A program made the translations under genes and the position numbers. This document shows positions 1 to 9,398 of a DNA stretch of 64,000 bases, piece by piece. Position 1 is the first letter of the stretch, and each line of letters begins with the position of its first letter. Source of the DNA: Maribellus maritimus (GTDB lineage: Bacteria; Bacteroidota; Bacteroidia; Bacteroidales; Prolixibacteraceae); the NCBI RefSeq assembly GCF_022267315.1, contig NZ_JAIKLE010000022.1, forward strand, positions 1-64,000, written 5' to 3'. The notes under the pieces are model-generated. The model did not search any database and was not told the DNA's origin. It worked only from the letters and a program-made list of their open reading frames with translations.

Positions 1-39
1 TTTTTTCATTACTGCATAAAGTTTAAAATTAAACAAAAA

Positions 40-65
40 ATACCGGGGGTTGCAACCCCCGGTAT
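40..65 (-). terminator. Rho-independent terminator of the beta-propeller gene
   Basis: A perfect 26-nt inverted repeat (ATACCGGGGG, TTGCAA loop region, CCCCCGGTAT) lies about 50 nt past the stop codon of the minus-strand gene. On that strand it is followed at once by a T-run (ATTTTTTG). A GC-rich stem followed by U's is the standard intrinsic terminator form. Confidence 0.85.
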
Positions 66-114
66 TCCTATTTACACAGTTTATGAGATAGTGCTTTTTT
101 TGATGAGAGTATCT

Positions 115-1350
115 TCATTTTATCTGATATGCCATCAATGCCTCACCATGCCTGATATACAATACTCCGTTTGCCACTACAGGATGTGAAAAATGTTCTT
201 TACTCCCCATCGTAATTTTAAATGTTCCTCCAGGTGTAAGTTTGCCATTATTGTAGTTAAACAGGCTTACATCACCGTTTGTACCATAACAAATAAATTT
301 ATTGTCGGCAAAAATAAGCCCTCCAAATGGCGATCTTGTCTTGTCAATTACATTCCCCGTAGCTGGATCAAGAATATTCAGATTTCTATTTTCAGTGGTC
401 AAAAACAATTTCTGGTCAGCCACAATCATCCCACCCATATCGTTTTTTACCTGTTTGTTGCTCCACACCTCTTTTACACTTTTCCCATCAGAGGAGAGTT
501 CCATCTTTATGGTACCTTTACCGTTATTGTCGTTGGTAGCTATGTATATATATGGTGCATCGTACACTGGTGTATTGGCATGGTCGCCATCGTGCCGGAT
601 AGCAATTTTATATTTCCATAACAGTTCACCATTGTTGCCGTCCACTCCAAAAATATAATTGCGCGATGTCGAAACAAAAACTCTCCGTGCCGGTAAATCA
701 ACCAAAATTGGTGACACAAAATGAGTGGTATCGCCCGTTGCTTTTGATGTCCAAACGGTTTCCCCGGTGAACCGGTTAAGTTTGGCAACACTAATTTCTT
801 TGCCGCCCGGAAAACAGTAGACGTATTTATCATCTGTTACCAACGATTCTGAATAACTAAATTCATTCATAAAACCTTTTAGATCATTGACCATATCCAC
901 TGCCCACACCTCTTCACCGGTGTTAAGGTCAAAACAGGCTATTCTTCCGGTTCCGGAAGTAGCATATACCCGATCACCCACAACTGTTGGTGTTGAGCGT
1001 GCCCCCGGAAAATTGGCAGCATAACCTGACCCCACAAATGATTTTCCATTGGATGATTTCCACAATATTTTGCCACTCAGATCAAAGGCAAATAGGGTGC
1101 TGTTACCGTTTTCTACTCCCATTACCAACAACTTGTCAGCACTTACCACCGGTGCAGCATAACCTGCTCCTAAATTTTCGGCAGACCATAATAATCTGGG
1201 GCCGTCTTGCGGCCACTTTGTCAGTAGCCCTTTTTCATTGTACTTCCCGTCGCGGGCAGGACCACGCCACTGATAAATATTTTGTGCCATCAGAAACTGA
1301 TTAAAAAAGAGAATGAAAATCAGCAAAAAAGCAGGTTTGATCTTTTTCAT
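115..1350 (-). CDS. PQQ-like beta-propeller repeat protein, secreted
   Basis: A protein of about 411 aa with an N-terminal signal peptide (MKKIKPAFLLIFILFF...LMAQ) and the periodic WxxxxG pattern of PQQ/BamB-type propeller blades: YQWRGPARDGKY, GKILWKSSNG, TGEEVWAVD, TGETVWTSKA, GELLWKYKI. The WRGPxRDG start is common in periplasmic PQQ-binding-like proteins next to alcohol dehydrogenases or in polysaccharide loci. No dehydrogenase catalytic domain is present, so an enzyme activity should not be assumed; a scaffold or binding role is as likely. The ATG at 1350 is chosen because the longer open frame (to 1449) would put 33 uncharacteristic residues ahead of a clean signal peptide. It is transcribed alone and ends at the hairpin at 40-65. 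Confidence 0.85.
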   Translation of the reverse strand: MKKIKPAFLLIFILFFNQFLMAQNIYQWRGPARDGKYNEKGLLTKWPQDGPRLLWSAENLGAGYAAPVVSADKLLVMGVENGNSTLFAFDLSGKILWKSSNGKSFVGSGYAANFPGARSTPTVVGDRVYATSGTGRIACFDLNTGEEVWAVDMVNDLKGFMNEFSYSESLVTDDKYVYCFPGGKEISVAKLNRFTGETVWTSKATGDTTHFVSPILVDLPARRVFVSTSRNYIFGVDGNNGELLWKYKIAIRHDGDHANTPVYDAPYIYIATNDNNGKGTIKMELSSDGKSVKEVWSNKQVKNDMGGMIVADQKLFLTTENRNLNILDPATGNVIDKTRSPFGGLIFADNKFICYGTNGDVSLFNYNNGKLTPGGTFKITMGSKEHFSHPVVANGVLYIRHGEALMAYQIK

Positions 1351-1898
1351 TTTTGTTTTTTTATAAATTTCACGAGTACCTATCCAAACCGGATAACGCG
1401 AATATAAGAGAAAAAATATTTGTAACAATAAATGCAAATTAGCTCTCACTAATTCCCCAAACGATGAATACTACGATTCGAACCAAAGCTATGCCATTTT
1501 ACAATATCTCATTGAAAAACAAGAAAATTGTGATAACGAAGAGCTACTATAACAACACATTTGTTGCCGGTATACTCTCTGCTCAATAACAATTCAACAC
1601 AAAAAAACTGGATGATAGTTATAGGGAGAAATCCGTCAGGATAAGTAATTACAAAAAAGAGTGGGGAGTTTCTGAATCTACTGGAGGAATGTTGGCAAAC
1701 ATAAGGGATCTTGTATAAACAATCCTTAAAAAGGAAAACATTTTGGACTTTTACGACCAGAAAGCATATCGCGGGAAAAATACTGAAACAGCTCTGGTGA
1801 AAAAAAAATTTAAATAAGAAATGATTTCGATATTTTTTCATCAAAAAATATCTGACAGATTAAAAAAATACCAAATACAAACTAATTTTAAGCAAAAA
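1351..1898. other. Intergenic stretch with coding-like remnants
   Basis: No intact gene is convincing here. On the plus strand three open frames without starts follow one another: one ends at 1552 (…YAILQYLIEKQENCDNEELL), one near 1718 (…EWGVSESTGGMLANIRDLV), one near 1817 (…ILDFYDQKAYRGKNTETALV). The composition looks protein-like, which suggests a decayed gene, but I cannot name the family. The minus-strand frame at 1509-1844 (Phe/Cys-rich) looks like its shadow. Confidence 0.3.
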
Positions 1899-2636
1899 AT
1901 GATAATAGCATCAGCCCAAACCAGACCGACTAGATTTGACATTAATAAAAATTTGCTTGCTCATTACAGGCTAATTGAATTAGCTGGCAAAAACGGCGCT
2001 AATTTACTCTTGTTTCCTGAATTATCGATTAGCGGATACGAAAGAGAAAGAGCCGGAGAATTTGCTTTTGAACCCAATGACAAAAGACTAGATAAATTAA
2101 GGAGATTATCTGCAAAAAATCAAATTGTTGTGGTTGCCGGAGCTCCGTTTCTGATGGCCAACAATTTATATATTGGTGCATTTATAATACAACCCGACGA
2201 AACGATTTCAGTTTACACCAAACAGTTTTTACATGGCGAAGAGAATAATTATTTTGCTGCCTCTGCAGACTATAATCCGCAAATTAGAATTAAAAACGAA
2301 CAGTTTTCGCTCGCGATTTGTGCCGATATAAATAATCCACAACATCCGGAGAACGCAAAAAAAATGGGTGCTACAATTTACATGGCAGGAATATTTTTTG
2401 AACCTCATGAGATGACAAAAGCACACTTAATACTTTCCGGCTATGCAAAAACACAATCGATTAATGTACTGATGTCAAACTTTGCCGGTTGTCCCTATGG
2501 GCTTTCCGGTGGTGGAAAAAGTGCATTCTGGAACAAAAAAGGAGAACTTGTGGCTAGCTTAAACGGCTCCGAGCAGGGAATACTATTCATTGAAAAAAAG
2601 GGAGAAAATTGGAAGGAGAAAATAATTCCTAGATAA
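1899..2636 (+). CDS. Carbon-nitrogen hydrolase (nitrilase superfamily)
   Basis: A 245-aa single-domain nitrilase-fold protein. The Glu-Lys-Cys triad of the superfamily is visible: Glu in LLLFPELSISGYE, Lys in YTKQFLHGEENNYF, Cys in LAICADINNPQHPE. The family hydrolyses or forms C-N bonds of amides or nitriles; the substrate cannot be read from the sequence. There is no signal peptide, so it is cytoplasmic. The ATG at 1899 (MIIASAQTRP) is chosen over 1821 because the family always starts just before the first beta strand (xIAxAQ). Its stop overlaps by 8 nt the stop of the convergent LuxR-type gene. A second nitrilase-fold protein (the Lnt-like gene) lies just beyond that regulator. Confidence 0.88.
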   Translation: MIIASAQTRPTRFDINKNLLAHYRLIELAGKNGANLLLFPELSISGYERERAGEFAFEPNDKRLDKLRRLSAKNQIVVVAGAPFLMANNLYIGAFIIQPDETISVYTKQFLHGEENNYFAASADYNPQIRIKNEQFSLAICADINNPQHPENAKKMGATIYMAGIFFEPHEMTKAHLILSGYAKTQSINVLMSNFAGCPYGLSGGGKSAFWNKKGELVASLNGSEQGILFIEKKGENWKEKIIPR

Positions 2637-3405
2637 TCCCCAACCTCTTACAATATAAAACAGCCTGGGTGGTATTTTCCGTTCTGGTTTTCCGAAGAAT
2701 ATTCTGGCGGTGATTATTTACGGTGTTTACGCTAATAAACAATTTGTCAGATATACTTTTACTATCGTAACCACGGGAAATTAAATGTAAAATCTCTTTT
2801 TCCCTTTTGGTAAGCAAACCTGGCGAATTGTTTTCATCATCAGTAAACAGATACAGCTTTCCGTTTTTTATGTTAATCAGTCTTCTCTGGGGTTGGTAAT
2901 TTCCTGCTTTTTCAGGCAACAAATCGGTAATGACCAGCGAAAGCCAGGCTTTTCCGTTTTTGTCAAGCTCCATAATAATGGATTGGTGCATGTAACGCCG
3001 GTAAAAACCATCGGTATCTTTCACCCTGAAATCATAAATTAATTTATAATTCATTTTTTCGGCCGGCTGAAGCTGAGAATAAAAACGATAAATCAAAAGG
3101 TCGGTTTCCAGCACAAAAGCAAAATCATCAGGATGAATATTCCGGTAGGTCGAATCGGAATTATATTTCCCTTCTCTATCGATATTATTGCTCCCAAATA
3201 AGCGCTTTTGCTCCGGACTTTCCAGGAGATAATTTTTCTTGTTCATGTCAAATACTGCAAACAGCGAACGCTCTGCTTCAGCCAAACGTTGCAGTAAATC
3301 AATTTTAGGCGCAATTCGCTCATAATCCTCCTCGGCAACCGCACATCGATGTGTTTCCATATTCCGAAGTAGTTCTGCTTCTATTTGTTCTGCACGCCTT
3401 TTCAT
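2629..3405 (-). CDS. PAS-like sensor / LuxR-type HTH transcriptional regulator
   Basis: 258 aa. The C-terminal 65 residues form a LuxR (GerE) helix-turn-helix: LTKREKEILHLISRGYDSKSISDKL, then FISVNTVNNHRQNI, the recognition helix. Residues of about 45-180 (FAVFDMNKKNYLLES…, NIHPDDFAFVLETDLLIYRF…, DFRVKDTDGFYRRYMHQS) look like a PAS_3-type fold, so a small ligand may be sensed. It lacks a receiver domain and so is not a classical response regulator. It is divergent from the Lnt-like gene across about 125 nt, which suggests it controls that gene, and convergent with the nitrilase gene. Confidence 0.85.
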   Translation of the reverse strand: MKRRAEQIEAELLRNMETHRCAVAEEDYERIAPKIDLLQRLAEAERSLFAVFDMNKKNYLLESPEQKRLFGSNNIDREGKYNSDSTYRNIHPDDFAFVLETDLLIYRFYSQLQPAEKMNYKLIYDFRVKDTDGFYRRYMHQSIIMELDKNGKAWLSLVITDLLPEKAGNYQPQRRLINIKNGKLYLFTDDENNSPGLLTKREKEILHLISRGYDSKSISDKLFISVNTVNNHRQNILRKTRTENTTQAVLYCKRLGII

Positions 3406-3449
3406 AAAATTGATGATAATTCACTATTTCCTGCAATAATCAGGGAACA

Positions 3450-3457
3450 TAATTTTG
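3450..3457 (+). promoter_or_regulatory. Candidate -7 box TAATTTTG for the Lnt-like gene
   Basis: TAATTTTG is an exact fit to the Bacteroidota TAnnTTTG box. It would give a leader of about 65-70 nt before the ATG at 3532. No clear TTG box is present at -33. Confidence 0.35.
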
Positions 3458-3531
3458 CAATCAAAAATAAGAATAATTCCAAAAGCTATGTTTGCTTTTA
3501 ATTTATTTTGGATGAACTAAAAAAAACAAAA

Positions 3532-5043
3532 ATGAAGAGCCATAAAACAATAAATAAAATATTTCTGCTTCTTGCGGGAGGAGTTGCAATTACTTTAGCC
3601 GGAATAAACTGGACCATTGGAATTGCAGCATGGATAGCACCGGTTTTTTTGTTGATGTTTACCCGAAAAGCAAAATGGATGGAGATGTTGCTTCTCTTTT
3701 TGACTCTTGTTGTTTCGGGAATGATTTCTCAAACCGGCAATAACCTGTTTCATTTAGCCACAGTTAATATTTTTAACGGAGTAAGTTTTGGGCTTCTTAC
3801 AGGAATTGCATATGTTACCGACAAAGCTTTATACAAAAAAAACAGCCCTTTTTATACCAGCCTGATATTTCCGTCAGCAGTTATTCTGGTTGAATACGTT
3901 ATGAGTTTTGCTATCGGAACATGGGGAAGCATTGCACACACCCAGTTTGAATTTAAGTCCTTATTGCAATTGAGTTCTGTTACAGGCACTTTTGGTATTT
4001 CATTTTTAGTCGTTTGGTTTGCTTCGGTGCTGAACTGGCTCATTGAGAATAAAAATAAACGCCGTAAAATATACATAGCAGGCCTTATATACGGCGGTAT
4101 CTTTCTCCTTGTTGTCCTATTCGGACTTATTCGTAAAACTCAGTATTCACCAAATAAAAAAACCGTAAAAGTTGCGGCAGTTATCAGTGATACCGATATT
4201 CATAAAATCGTGGAAAACAATGAGGAAACCATAAAAACTCTGGCAAACGATTACAGCGCCAAACTTCCTTCTGAGTTTTTCTCCGCTCCTGAAAAGGTAA
4301 ACACACTCATTGACCGGACCAAAGAAGCTTCAAATCAGGGAGCGAAAATCATTGTGTGGAATGAAATTGCTTTTGTTTTAAACCAGGCACAGAAACAAAA
4401 CCTTCTTACAGAAATGAAGTCTTTTTGTTTAAAAGAACAAGTTTATGTTTTGATTGCTTTTTTGGAAGAATCAGTACAATCCAATCAAAAACCGTTTAAC
4501 AACAAAAGTATTCTGATTTCTCCTGACGGAAATGTGGTTTGGGAATATATAAAATCCTATCTTCATCCTTATGCAGAAACACCAATAATTAACAACGGAA
4601 ATTTTGAAATTCCTTCAATCCAAACCGAATACGGAAAAATTGGCAATGTTATTTGTGCCGATTTGGACATGCCTGCTTACATTAAACAAACCGGGAAACA
4701 AAACATTGACATCCTGCTTGTCCCTTCATTCGATTGGCCTGGAATAACGCCTCTGCACTCCGAAATGGCGTGTCTGGAAGCCATTCAGTTTGGTTTTTCA
4801 TTGCTTAGAGCAAACGGCAAGGGATTAACTGCAGCCTACGATTACATGGGAAACTCCATCGCTTCTTTAAATACTTTTCATTCGAATGAAAAAATCCTTT
4901 GTGCAGAAATACCGGTACAGTCTGTAACAACCATTTATGCCAAAACAGGAAATATTCTGATTGTGTTGAGTTTTGCCTTTATCCTTTTTATGATTGCAAA
5001 AAAGGCATTTAAAAAGCAACGGGGAAAGCAGGCTGGAATTTAA
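3532..5043 (+). CDS. Apolipoprotein N-acyltransferase-like membrane protein (Lnt family)
   Basis: About 503 aa with the Lnt architecture: six to seven N-terminal membrane helices (to about residue 205), a nitrilase domain (about 215-465) and one C-terminal helix (ILIVLSFAFILFMIA). The triad is present: Glu in VWNEIAF, Lys in KSYLHPYAE (matching the Lnt KxxLxPxxE pattern), Cys in NVICADLD. Lnt adds the third acyl chain to lipoprotein N-termini. The Glu and Cys contexts differ from proteobacterial Lnt (WxES, xICYE), so this may be a paralogue with another acyl acceptor. A TTG start at 3508 is possible, but the ATG at 3532 is preferred. It is divergent from the LuxR regulator, and its stop overlaps the convergent LysM gene by 4 nt. 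Confidence 0.8.
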   Translation: MKSHKTINKIFLLLAGGVAITLAGINWTIGIAAWIAPVFLLMFTRKAKWMEMLLLFLTLVVSGMISQTGNNLFHLATVNIFNGVSFGLLTGIAYVTDKALYKKNSPFYTSLIFPSAVILVEYVMSFAIGTWGSIAHTQFEFKSLLQLSSVTGTFGISFLVVWFASVLNWLIENKNKRRKIYIAGLIYGGIFLLVVLFGLIRKTQYSPNKKTVKVAAVISDTDIHKIVENNEETIKTLANDYSAKLPSEFFSAPEKVNTLIDRTKEASNQGAKIIVWNEIAFVLNQAQKQNLLTEMKSFCLKEQVYVLIAFLEESVQSNQKPFNNKSILISPDGNVVWEYIKSYLHPYAETPIINNGNFEIPSIQTEYGKIGNVICADLDMPAYIKQTGKQNIDILLVPSFDWPGITPLHSEMACLEAIQFGFSLLRANGKGLTAAYDYMGNSIASLNTFHSNEKILCAEIPVQSVTTIYAKTGNILIVLSFAFILFMIAKKAFKKQRGKQAGI

Positions 5044-7541
5044 TTTGTTGCCAAATGCAACTGCCCCTCTACCCTTTTCCTCACTACATCGAAATTGCGT
5101 TGATAGGAAATTACAGAGACTCCCTGGTTCATGTATCCCCCAAACTGCGATACTTTTTCAAACTGATAATTTCCCTGGATTAAATCTACCTGCAAATAAG
5201 GCAAACAATCGCGAAAATCGTTTCCGTAGTTTTTTAACGCATTCAAGAAATAAAAAGTAACGTCGTAACCCTGAATTCCAAAATTATCAGGCTCGGTATA
5301 AAAATTTGATTTAAATTTCTCAATAAAATTTATTGTCGACGTTTTTTTATAATCCACCCAGTAGGGTGAAACATATTCCATTTTTAAATTATGAAAATAG
5401 TCAATCTGAATACTTTCATACTGCGGGAAACGACTCGTTCCAATCAGGGTAATGGAATATTCATCAGCAAGGTTATTGATATTTGAAATGCCAATACTTA
5501 ACTCTCCTTCCACTGACGACGGGATATAAATAACATTTTCTTTGTTGTGTGAAAGAATCCGTCGCAAACCAAAGGGCCCGTCGTGTTCAAAATCGTAAAC
5601 ACTAAAACTCACTCCGGCCGATTTTCCCATAAAACCAGAATTGTAAAGTTTTTCCTGAATAAGTTCTACCAGTCTTCCTTCATCTGTTCCCTGGTAGTTA
5701 CTGGTTCGGAAAACAATAAAATTGCTGTTAAAATATTCCTCAGCCACCAATTCTGCGGTTTTAACTGCAAGATAATCACGGTCGGGATTCACCTGGTAAT
5801 AATACGGGTTATTCTGTGTTTTATTTGTCTGTGCCGAAAGTGGAGAAACCATCGGGATGCGATTTTTTGCGGCAATATCCGCAAGATCATTTTGAATGTT
5901 TGGAAACACCGGACCGATGATTAAATCGGTCTCTAAAAAATCGTCGGAATAAACAGCCTTTCGAACCGAGTCGGCATTTTGCTGTGTGTCAAAAACTTTT
6001 AATTCAATATTCATCCCTGCCTGCTGCATCGAATCAACAGCAAGCAACACACCTTCGTAAAACTGAACAAAATTTTCACTTCCCCGGTAGAATCCGATAA
6101 ACATATCTTCTTTTACCACTTCTTCAACAAAAGTATCCAGCTCGGATGCAGCAACTACATCGTCTGTAATTTCTTCATTTTCCAGCAGTAAACTATCTGA
6201 ATCCGAAATTTCAATCACCTTATTCAGCGTATCATTTGCTTCCTGAAACAAAGGAAGAAATAAAGCAATCTGATAGGTTTCAAACGAGTTCCAGGATGTT
6301 TGTCTCGGCTGACACGATTCAGGAACTGCTACGGGAAGCTCCGACGGAACTTTTACATCATAATAATCCGGTGTCGTAAGCAATTCTTCCGGTGTCTCCT
6401 TATTTTCAATCTCTTGTTTTGATTCAACTTCAGCCCCCCTTTCTGCCATAAATTCTATTATCTCAGGTTCAGGTCTTCGCGGTATCAAAACGGTTTCTCC
6501 ACGCAAGAGATTTCTTGTTTCCAAAACAGGATTGTATTTTTTAATCTCCGGAATTTTAATATCATATTTAGCAGATAACCCATACAATGTCTCTCCTTTC
6601 TCAACTTCATGCTTAATAAAAGCATCTTCATTCACAGGTTGAACATTTTTTACTTCAGCGCCTTTCACCGGAACTTTTAAAACAGCTCCAGCCGGAAAAC
6701 CGTCGGTTAAAAAAGGATTTAATGCCTGTAATTCATTTTCACTTACATCATATTTTCTGGTAATTCCCCATAAGGTCTCTCCCGATTCAATAATATGCTC
6801 AAAATAATTGGCTACTTTGTTGCTTTGTTCCAAAACCGGCGCACTTGTTATATTTTCCATTACTGATTTTGGCAGATAAACCTTTGTTCCTGCTTTTAAC
6901 TGGCGGGCATCAGGATTATAAAATAAAATTTCACTTTCGGTAACGTTGTATTGTCCGGCAATCGAGTAAAGTGTTTCCCCGAGTTTTACCGTATGAGTAA
7001 TGAGTTCATTGGGTTGTAAAGATTCTGTTTCCGATGAAACGGGCTCGTTTTTACCAACAGGTTCTTGAACTGCGATCGCTTTTTCTTCCCAAAGTGGTAT
7101 TCGAAGTCGCGTACCTTTTCGGAATTTTTTCACCTCCGGATTATAAGCATACAATTCTTCAATGGTTACTCCATAGTTTTTGGCAATAAAATAAGGCGTT
7201 TCACTTCTTGATTCTATCGTATGAAACTCAAAACTTGTAGGATCACCTTTTTTGTATACCGGTTCGTTGGCCAAATCGACACCTTCGGTAAAAGGAATTT
7301 TAATAATATCACCTATTTTTAAACCTTGTTTAATTTTTGGATTTATCCGGAGCAATTCTTCATCGTCAACCTCAAAATGTTGAGAAATAGAATAAATGGT
7401 TTCACCAGTACGTACCTGATGCAAAATATACTTCTCTCCGCTAATAACAACAACCTCATTTTCTTTTAGTTGCTGTGCTCCCAAAAGAGACGGAAAAGCT
7501 AAAATAACCAGAAATAAAACTACTATCTGAAAAATCTTCAT
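5040..7541 (-). CDS. Five-LysM protein with C-terminal periplasmic-binding-like domain
   Basis: 833 aa with a signal peptide (to about residue 22). There are five LysM modules at about 39-83, 105-149, 182-224, 247-291 and 309-354, each with the GETxYxIxxxYxV…NP…G motif. A charged linker follows, then from about residue 427 a type 1 periplasmic-binding fold (YQIALFLPLF…, FIGFYRGSENFVQFYEGVLLAVDSM…, LIIGPVFPNIQNDLADIA). LysM binds peptidoglycan; the C-terminal half resembles ABC-type amino-acid-binding proteins and LpoA-like folds. No ABC transporter genes are adjacent, so a wall-anchored sensor or a regulator of peptidoglycan synthesis is more likely than transport. This combination is common in Bacteroidota. 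Confidence 0.85.
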   Translation of the reverse strand: MKIFQIVVLFLVILAFPSLLGAQQLKENEVVVISGEKYILHQVRTGETIYSISQHFEVDDEELLRINPKIKQGLKIGDIIKIPFTEGVDLANEPVYKKGDPTSFEFHTIESRSETPYFIAKNYGVTIEELYAYNPEVKKFRKGTRLRIPLWEEKAIAVQEPVGKNEPVSSETESLQPNELITHTVKLGETLYSIAGQYNVTESEILFYNPDARQLKAGTKVYLPKSVMENITSAPVLEQSNKVANYFEHIIESGETLWGITRKYDVSENELQALNPFLTDGFPAGAVLKVPVKGAEVKNVQPVNEDAFIKHEVEKGETLYGLSAKYDIKIPEIKKYNPVLETRNLLRGETVLIPRRPEPEIIEFMAERGAEVESKQEIENKETPEELLTTPDYYDVKVPSELPVAVPESCQPRQTSWNSFETYQIALFLPLFQEANDTLNKVIEISDSDSLLLENEEITDDVVAASELDTFVEEVVKEDMFIGFYRGSENFVQFYEGVLLAVDSMQQAGMNIELKVFDTQQNADSVRKAVYSDDFLETDLIIGPVFPNIQNDLADIAAKNRIPMVSPLSAQTNKTQNNPYYYQVNPDRDYLAVKTAELVAEEYFNSNFIVFRTSNYQGTDEGRLVELIQEKLYNSGFMGKSAGVSFSVYDFEHDGPFGLRRILSHNKENVIYIPSSVEGELSIGISNINNLADEYSITLIGTSRFPQYESIQIDYFHNLKMEYVSPYWVDYKKTSTINFIEKFKSNFYTEPDNFGIQGYDVTFYFLNALKNYGNDFRDCLPYLQVDLIQGNYQFEKVSQFGGYMNQGVSVISYQRNFDVVRKRVEGQLHLATN

Positions 7542-7567
7542 CGAATTATCGGATTTAAAAATTGGGT

Positions 7568-7575
7568 CAAATTTA
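7568..7575 (-). promoter_or_regulatory. Candidate -7 box TAAATTTG for the LysM gene
   Basis: TAAATTTG on the minus strand fits TAnnTTTG exactly and lies 27 nt from the ATG at 7541, leaving a leader of about 20 nt. No TTG is found at the correct -33 spacing. Confidence 0.35.
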
Positions 7576-7717
7576 ACAATTATTGATCAACGTTTGTTTT
7601 TAAACGTTTCTATTTGAAATTAATTTTATGGTCTTTGTTCCATTTGTAATTTTATTCTTCTGCTGTTAAGAATTGTTCTTTTTGTAAAATATTTCAAAAG
7701 TTTTACTTTGTTATTTC

Positions 7718-7725
7718 TATTTTTG
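7718..7725 (+). promoter_or_regulatory. Candidate -7 box TATTTTTG for guaA
   Basis: TATTTTTG matches TAnnTTTG and lies 40 nt upstream of the guaA ATG, giving a leader of about 33 nt. The -33 element is not clear. I see no purine riboswitch-like pairing in the leader. Confidence 0.35.
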
Positions 7726-7765
7726 CTCTTTAAAGTGGGTTTTCACTACTAAAAATAAATATTAA

Positions 7766-9295
7766 ATGCAGGAAAAAATAATCATTCTTGATTTTGGCTC
7801 GCAGTATACGCAGCTTATCGGACGGAAAATTCGTGAATTGAATGTGTATTGCGAAATACATCCTTTTAATCATTTTCCCGACATTGATGAAAGTGTAAAA
7901 GGAGTCGTTTTATCAGGAAGTCCTTTTTCAGTGAGAGATAAAGATGCCCCACGCCCCGATTTATCGAAAATAAAAGGCAAATTGCCTGTTTTGGGTGTTT
8001 GTTACGGTGCACAATATATGGCTCACTTTTTTGGTGGTGAAGTTGCTCCTTCCGACTCACGTGAATATGGTCGTGCCAAACTGGGATTTATTGACCACGA
8101 CAGCGAACTTTTTAAAGATATTTCTTTACACACGCAAGTTTGGATGTCGCATGGAGATACCATCGTAAAACTTCCAAAGAACTATAAAGTCATAGCGTCA
8201 ACCGAAGATGTAAATTTTGCGGCTTACAAAATTGATGATGAAAAAACATACGCCATCCAATTTCATCCTGAAGTTTACCACACAACTGAAGGAAAACAGT
8301 TGCTCAGCAACTTTGTAACCGACATTTGTGGTTGTGAGCAGAACTGGACACCCGATTCTTTTATTGAAACCACAGTGAATGAGCTGAAGGCAAAACTGGG
8401 CAACGATAAAGTTGTTTTAGGCTTGTCGGGCGGTGTCGATTCATCGGTTGCCGGAGTTTTGCTTAATAAAGCAATTGGCGATAATTTAACCTGCATTTTT
8501 GTAGATAACGGGTTGCTGCGAAAAAATGAGTTTGAAGATGTGTTGCATTCCTATAAAGACATGGGTCTCAACGTAATTGGTGTAGATGCAAAACAAAAAT
8601 TCTGGGATGACTTAAAAGGAATCACAGAACCAGAACAAAAAAGAAAAGTGATTGGCCGGAATTTTATAGAAGTTTTTGATGTTGAAGCACACAAGATCCG
8701 GAATGTAAAATGGCTGGCACAAGGTACCATTTATCCTGATGTAATTGAATCAGTTTCGGTAAACGGCCCATCGGCAACTATAAAATCGCACCATAATGTA
8801 GGTGGCTTGCCGGAAAAAATGAACCTGAAAGTAGTAGAGCCTTTACGTCTGCTTTTTAAAGATGAAGTGCGGCGTGTAGGAAAAGCGTTGAGAATAAAAA
8901 AAGAATTACTCGGACGCCACCCCTTCCCGGGACCAGGGTTGGGAATTCGCATTTTAGGTGATGTTACTCCGGATAAGGTAAGAATGCTTCAGGAGGCGGA
9001 TTCCATTTTTATAAACGGATTAAAAAACTGGGGTTTGTATGATGAAGTATGGCAAGCTGCTGTTATTTTATTGCCCATTCAATCGGTTGGTGTAATGGGC
9101 GATGAAAGGACTTACGAAAACACGGTTGCACTCCGCGCTGTTACCTCAACCGACGGGATGACGGCCGACTGGGTTCATCTGCCCTATGATTTTTTGGCAA
9201 AAATGTCAAACGAAATCATAAACAAAGTTCGTGGTATAAACCGCGTTGTTTACGATATTAGTTCAAAACCACCGGCAACAATTGAATGGGAATGA
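7766..9295 (+). CDS. guaA: GMP synthase (glutamine-hydrolysing)
   Basis: 509 aa, full length for GuaA, which converts XMP, ATP and glutamine to GMP. The N-terminal class I amidotransferase shows the Cys nucleophile in [15 protein letters not shown] and the His-Glu pair in [10 protein letters not shown]. The ATP pyrophosphatase P-loop [11 protein letters not shown] starts near residue 215. The dimerisation domain has the family signatures [17 protein letters not shown] and the terminal KPPATIEWE. It is cytoplasmic. It stands alone between a minus-strand gene and the S41 protease gene. Confidence 0.98.
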   Translation: MQEKIIILDFGSQYTQLIGRKIRELNVYCEIHPFNHFPDIDESVKGVVLSGSPFSVRDKDAPRPDLSKIKGKLPVLGVCYGAQYMAHFFGGEVAPSDSREYGRAKLGFIDHDSELFKDISLHTQVWMSHGDTIVKLPKNYKVIASTEDVNFAAYKIDDEKTYAIQFHPEVYHTTEGKQLLSNFVTDICGCEQNWTPDSFIETTVNELKAKLGNDKVVLGLSGGVDSSVAGVLLNKAIGDNLTCIFVDNGLLRKNEFEDVLHSYKDMGLNVIGVDAKQKFWDDLKGITEPEQKRKVIGRNFIEVFDVEAHKIRNVKWLAQGTIYPDVIESVSVNGPSATIKSHHNVGGLPEKMNLKVVEPLRLLFKDEVRRVGKALRIKKELLGRHPFPGPGLGIRILGDVTPDKVRMLQEADSIFINGLKNWGLYDEVWQAAVILLPIQSVGVMGDERTYENTVALRAVTSTDGMTADWVHLPYDFLAKMSNEIINKVRGINRVVYDISSKPPATIEWE

Positions 9296-9398
9296 TTGTT
9301 GCTGTTGTAATCACTGTTTTCCAATAATAAATTCTAATAAATAAGGTTTGGAATTTATTCCGGAAAATTAGTAAGAGAATAACATTAAAACCATTGTC

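Noticed and set aside
1509-1844. Minus-strand open frame of 111 codons
   Set aside because: Phe/Cys/His-rich composition, no family likeness, and it lies opposite coding-like plus-strand remnants. It looks like a shadow frame.
3512-3540. Second ATG-like start (ATGAACTAA) just before the Lnt-like gene as a leader peptide
   Set aside because: It codes only two residues before a stop and has no sign of conservation.
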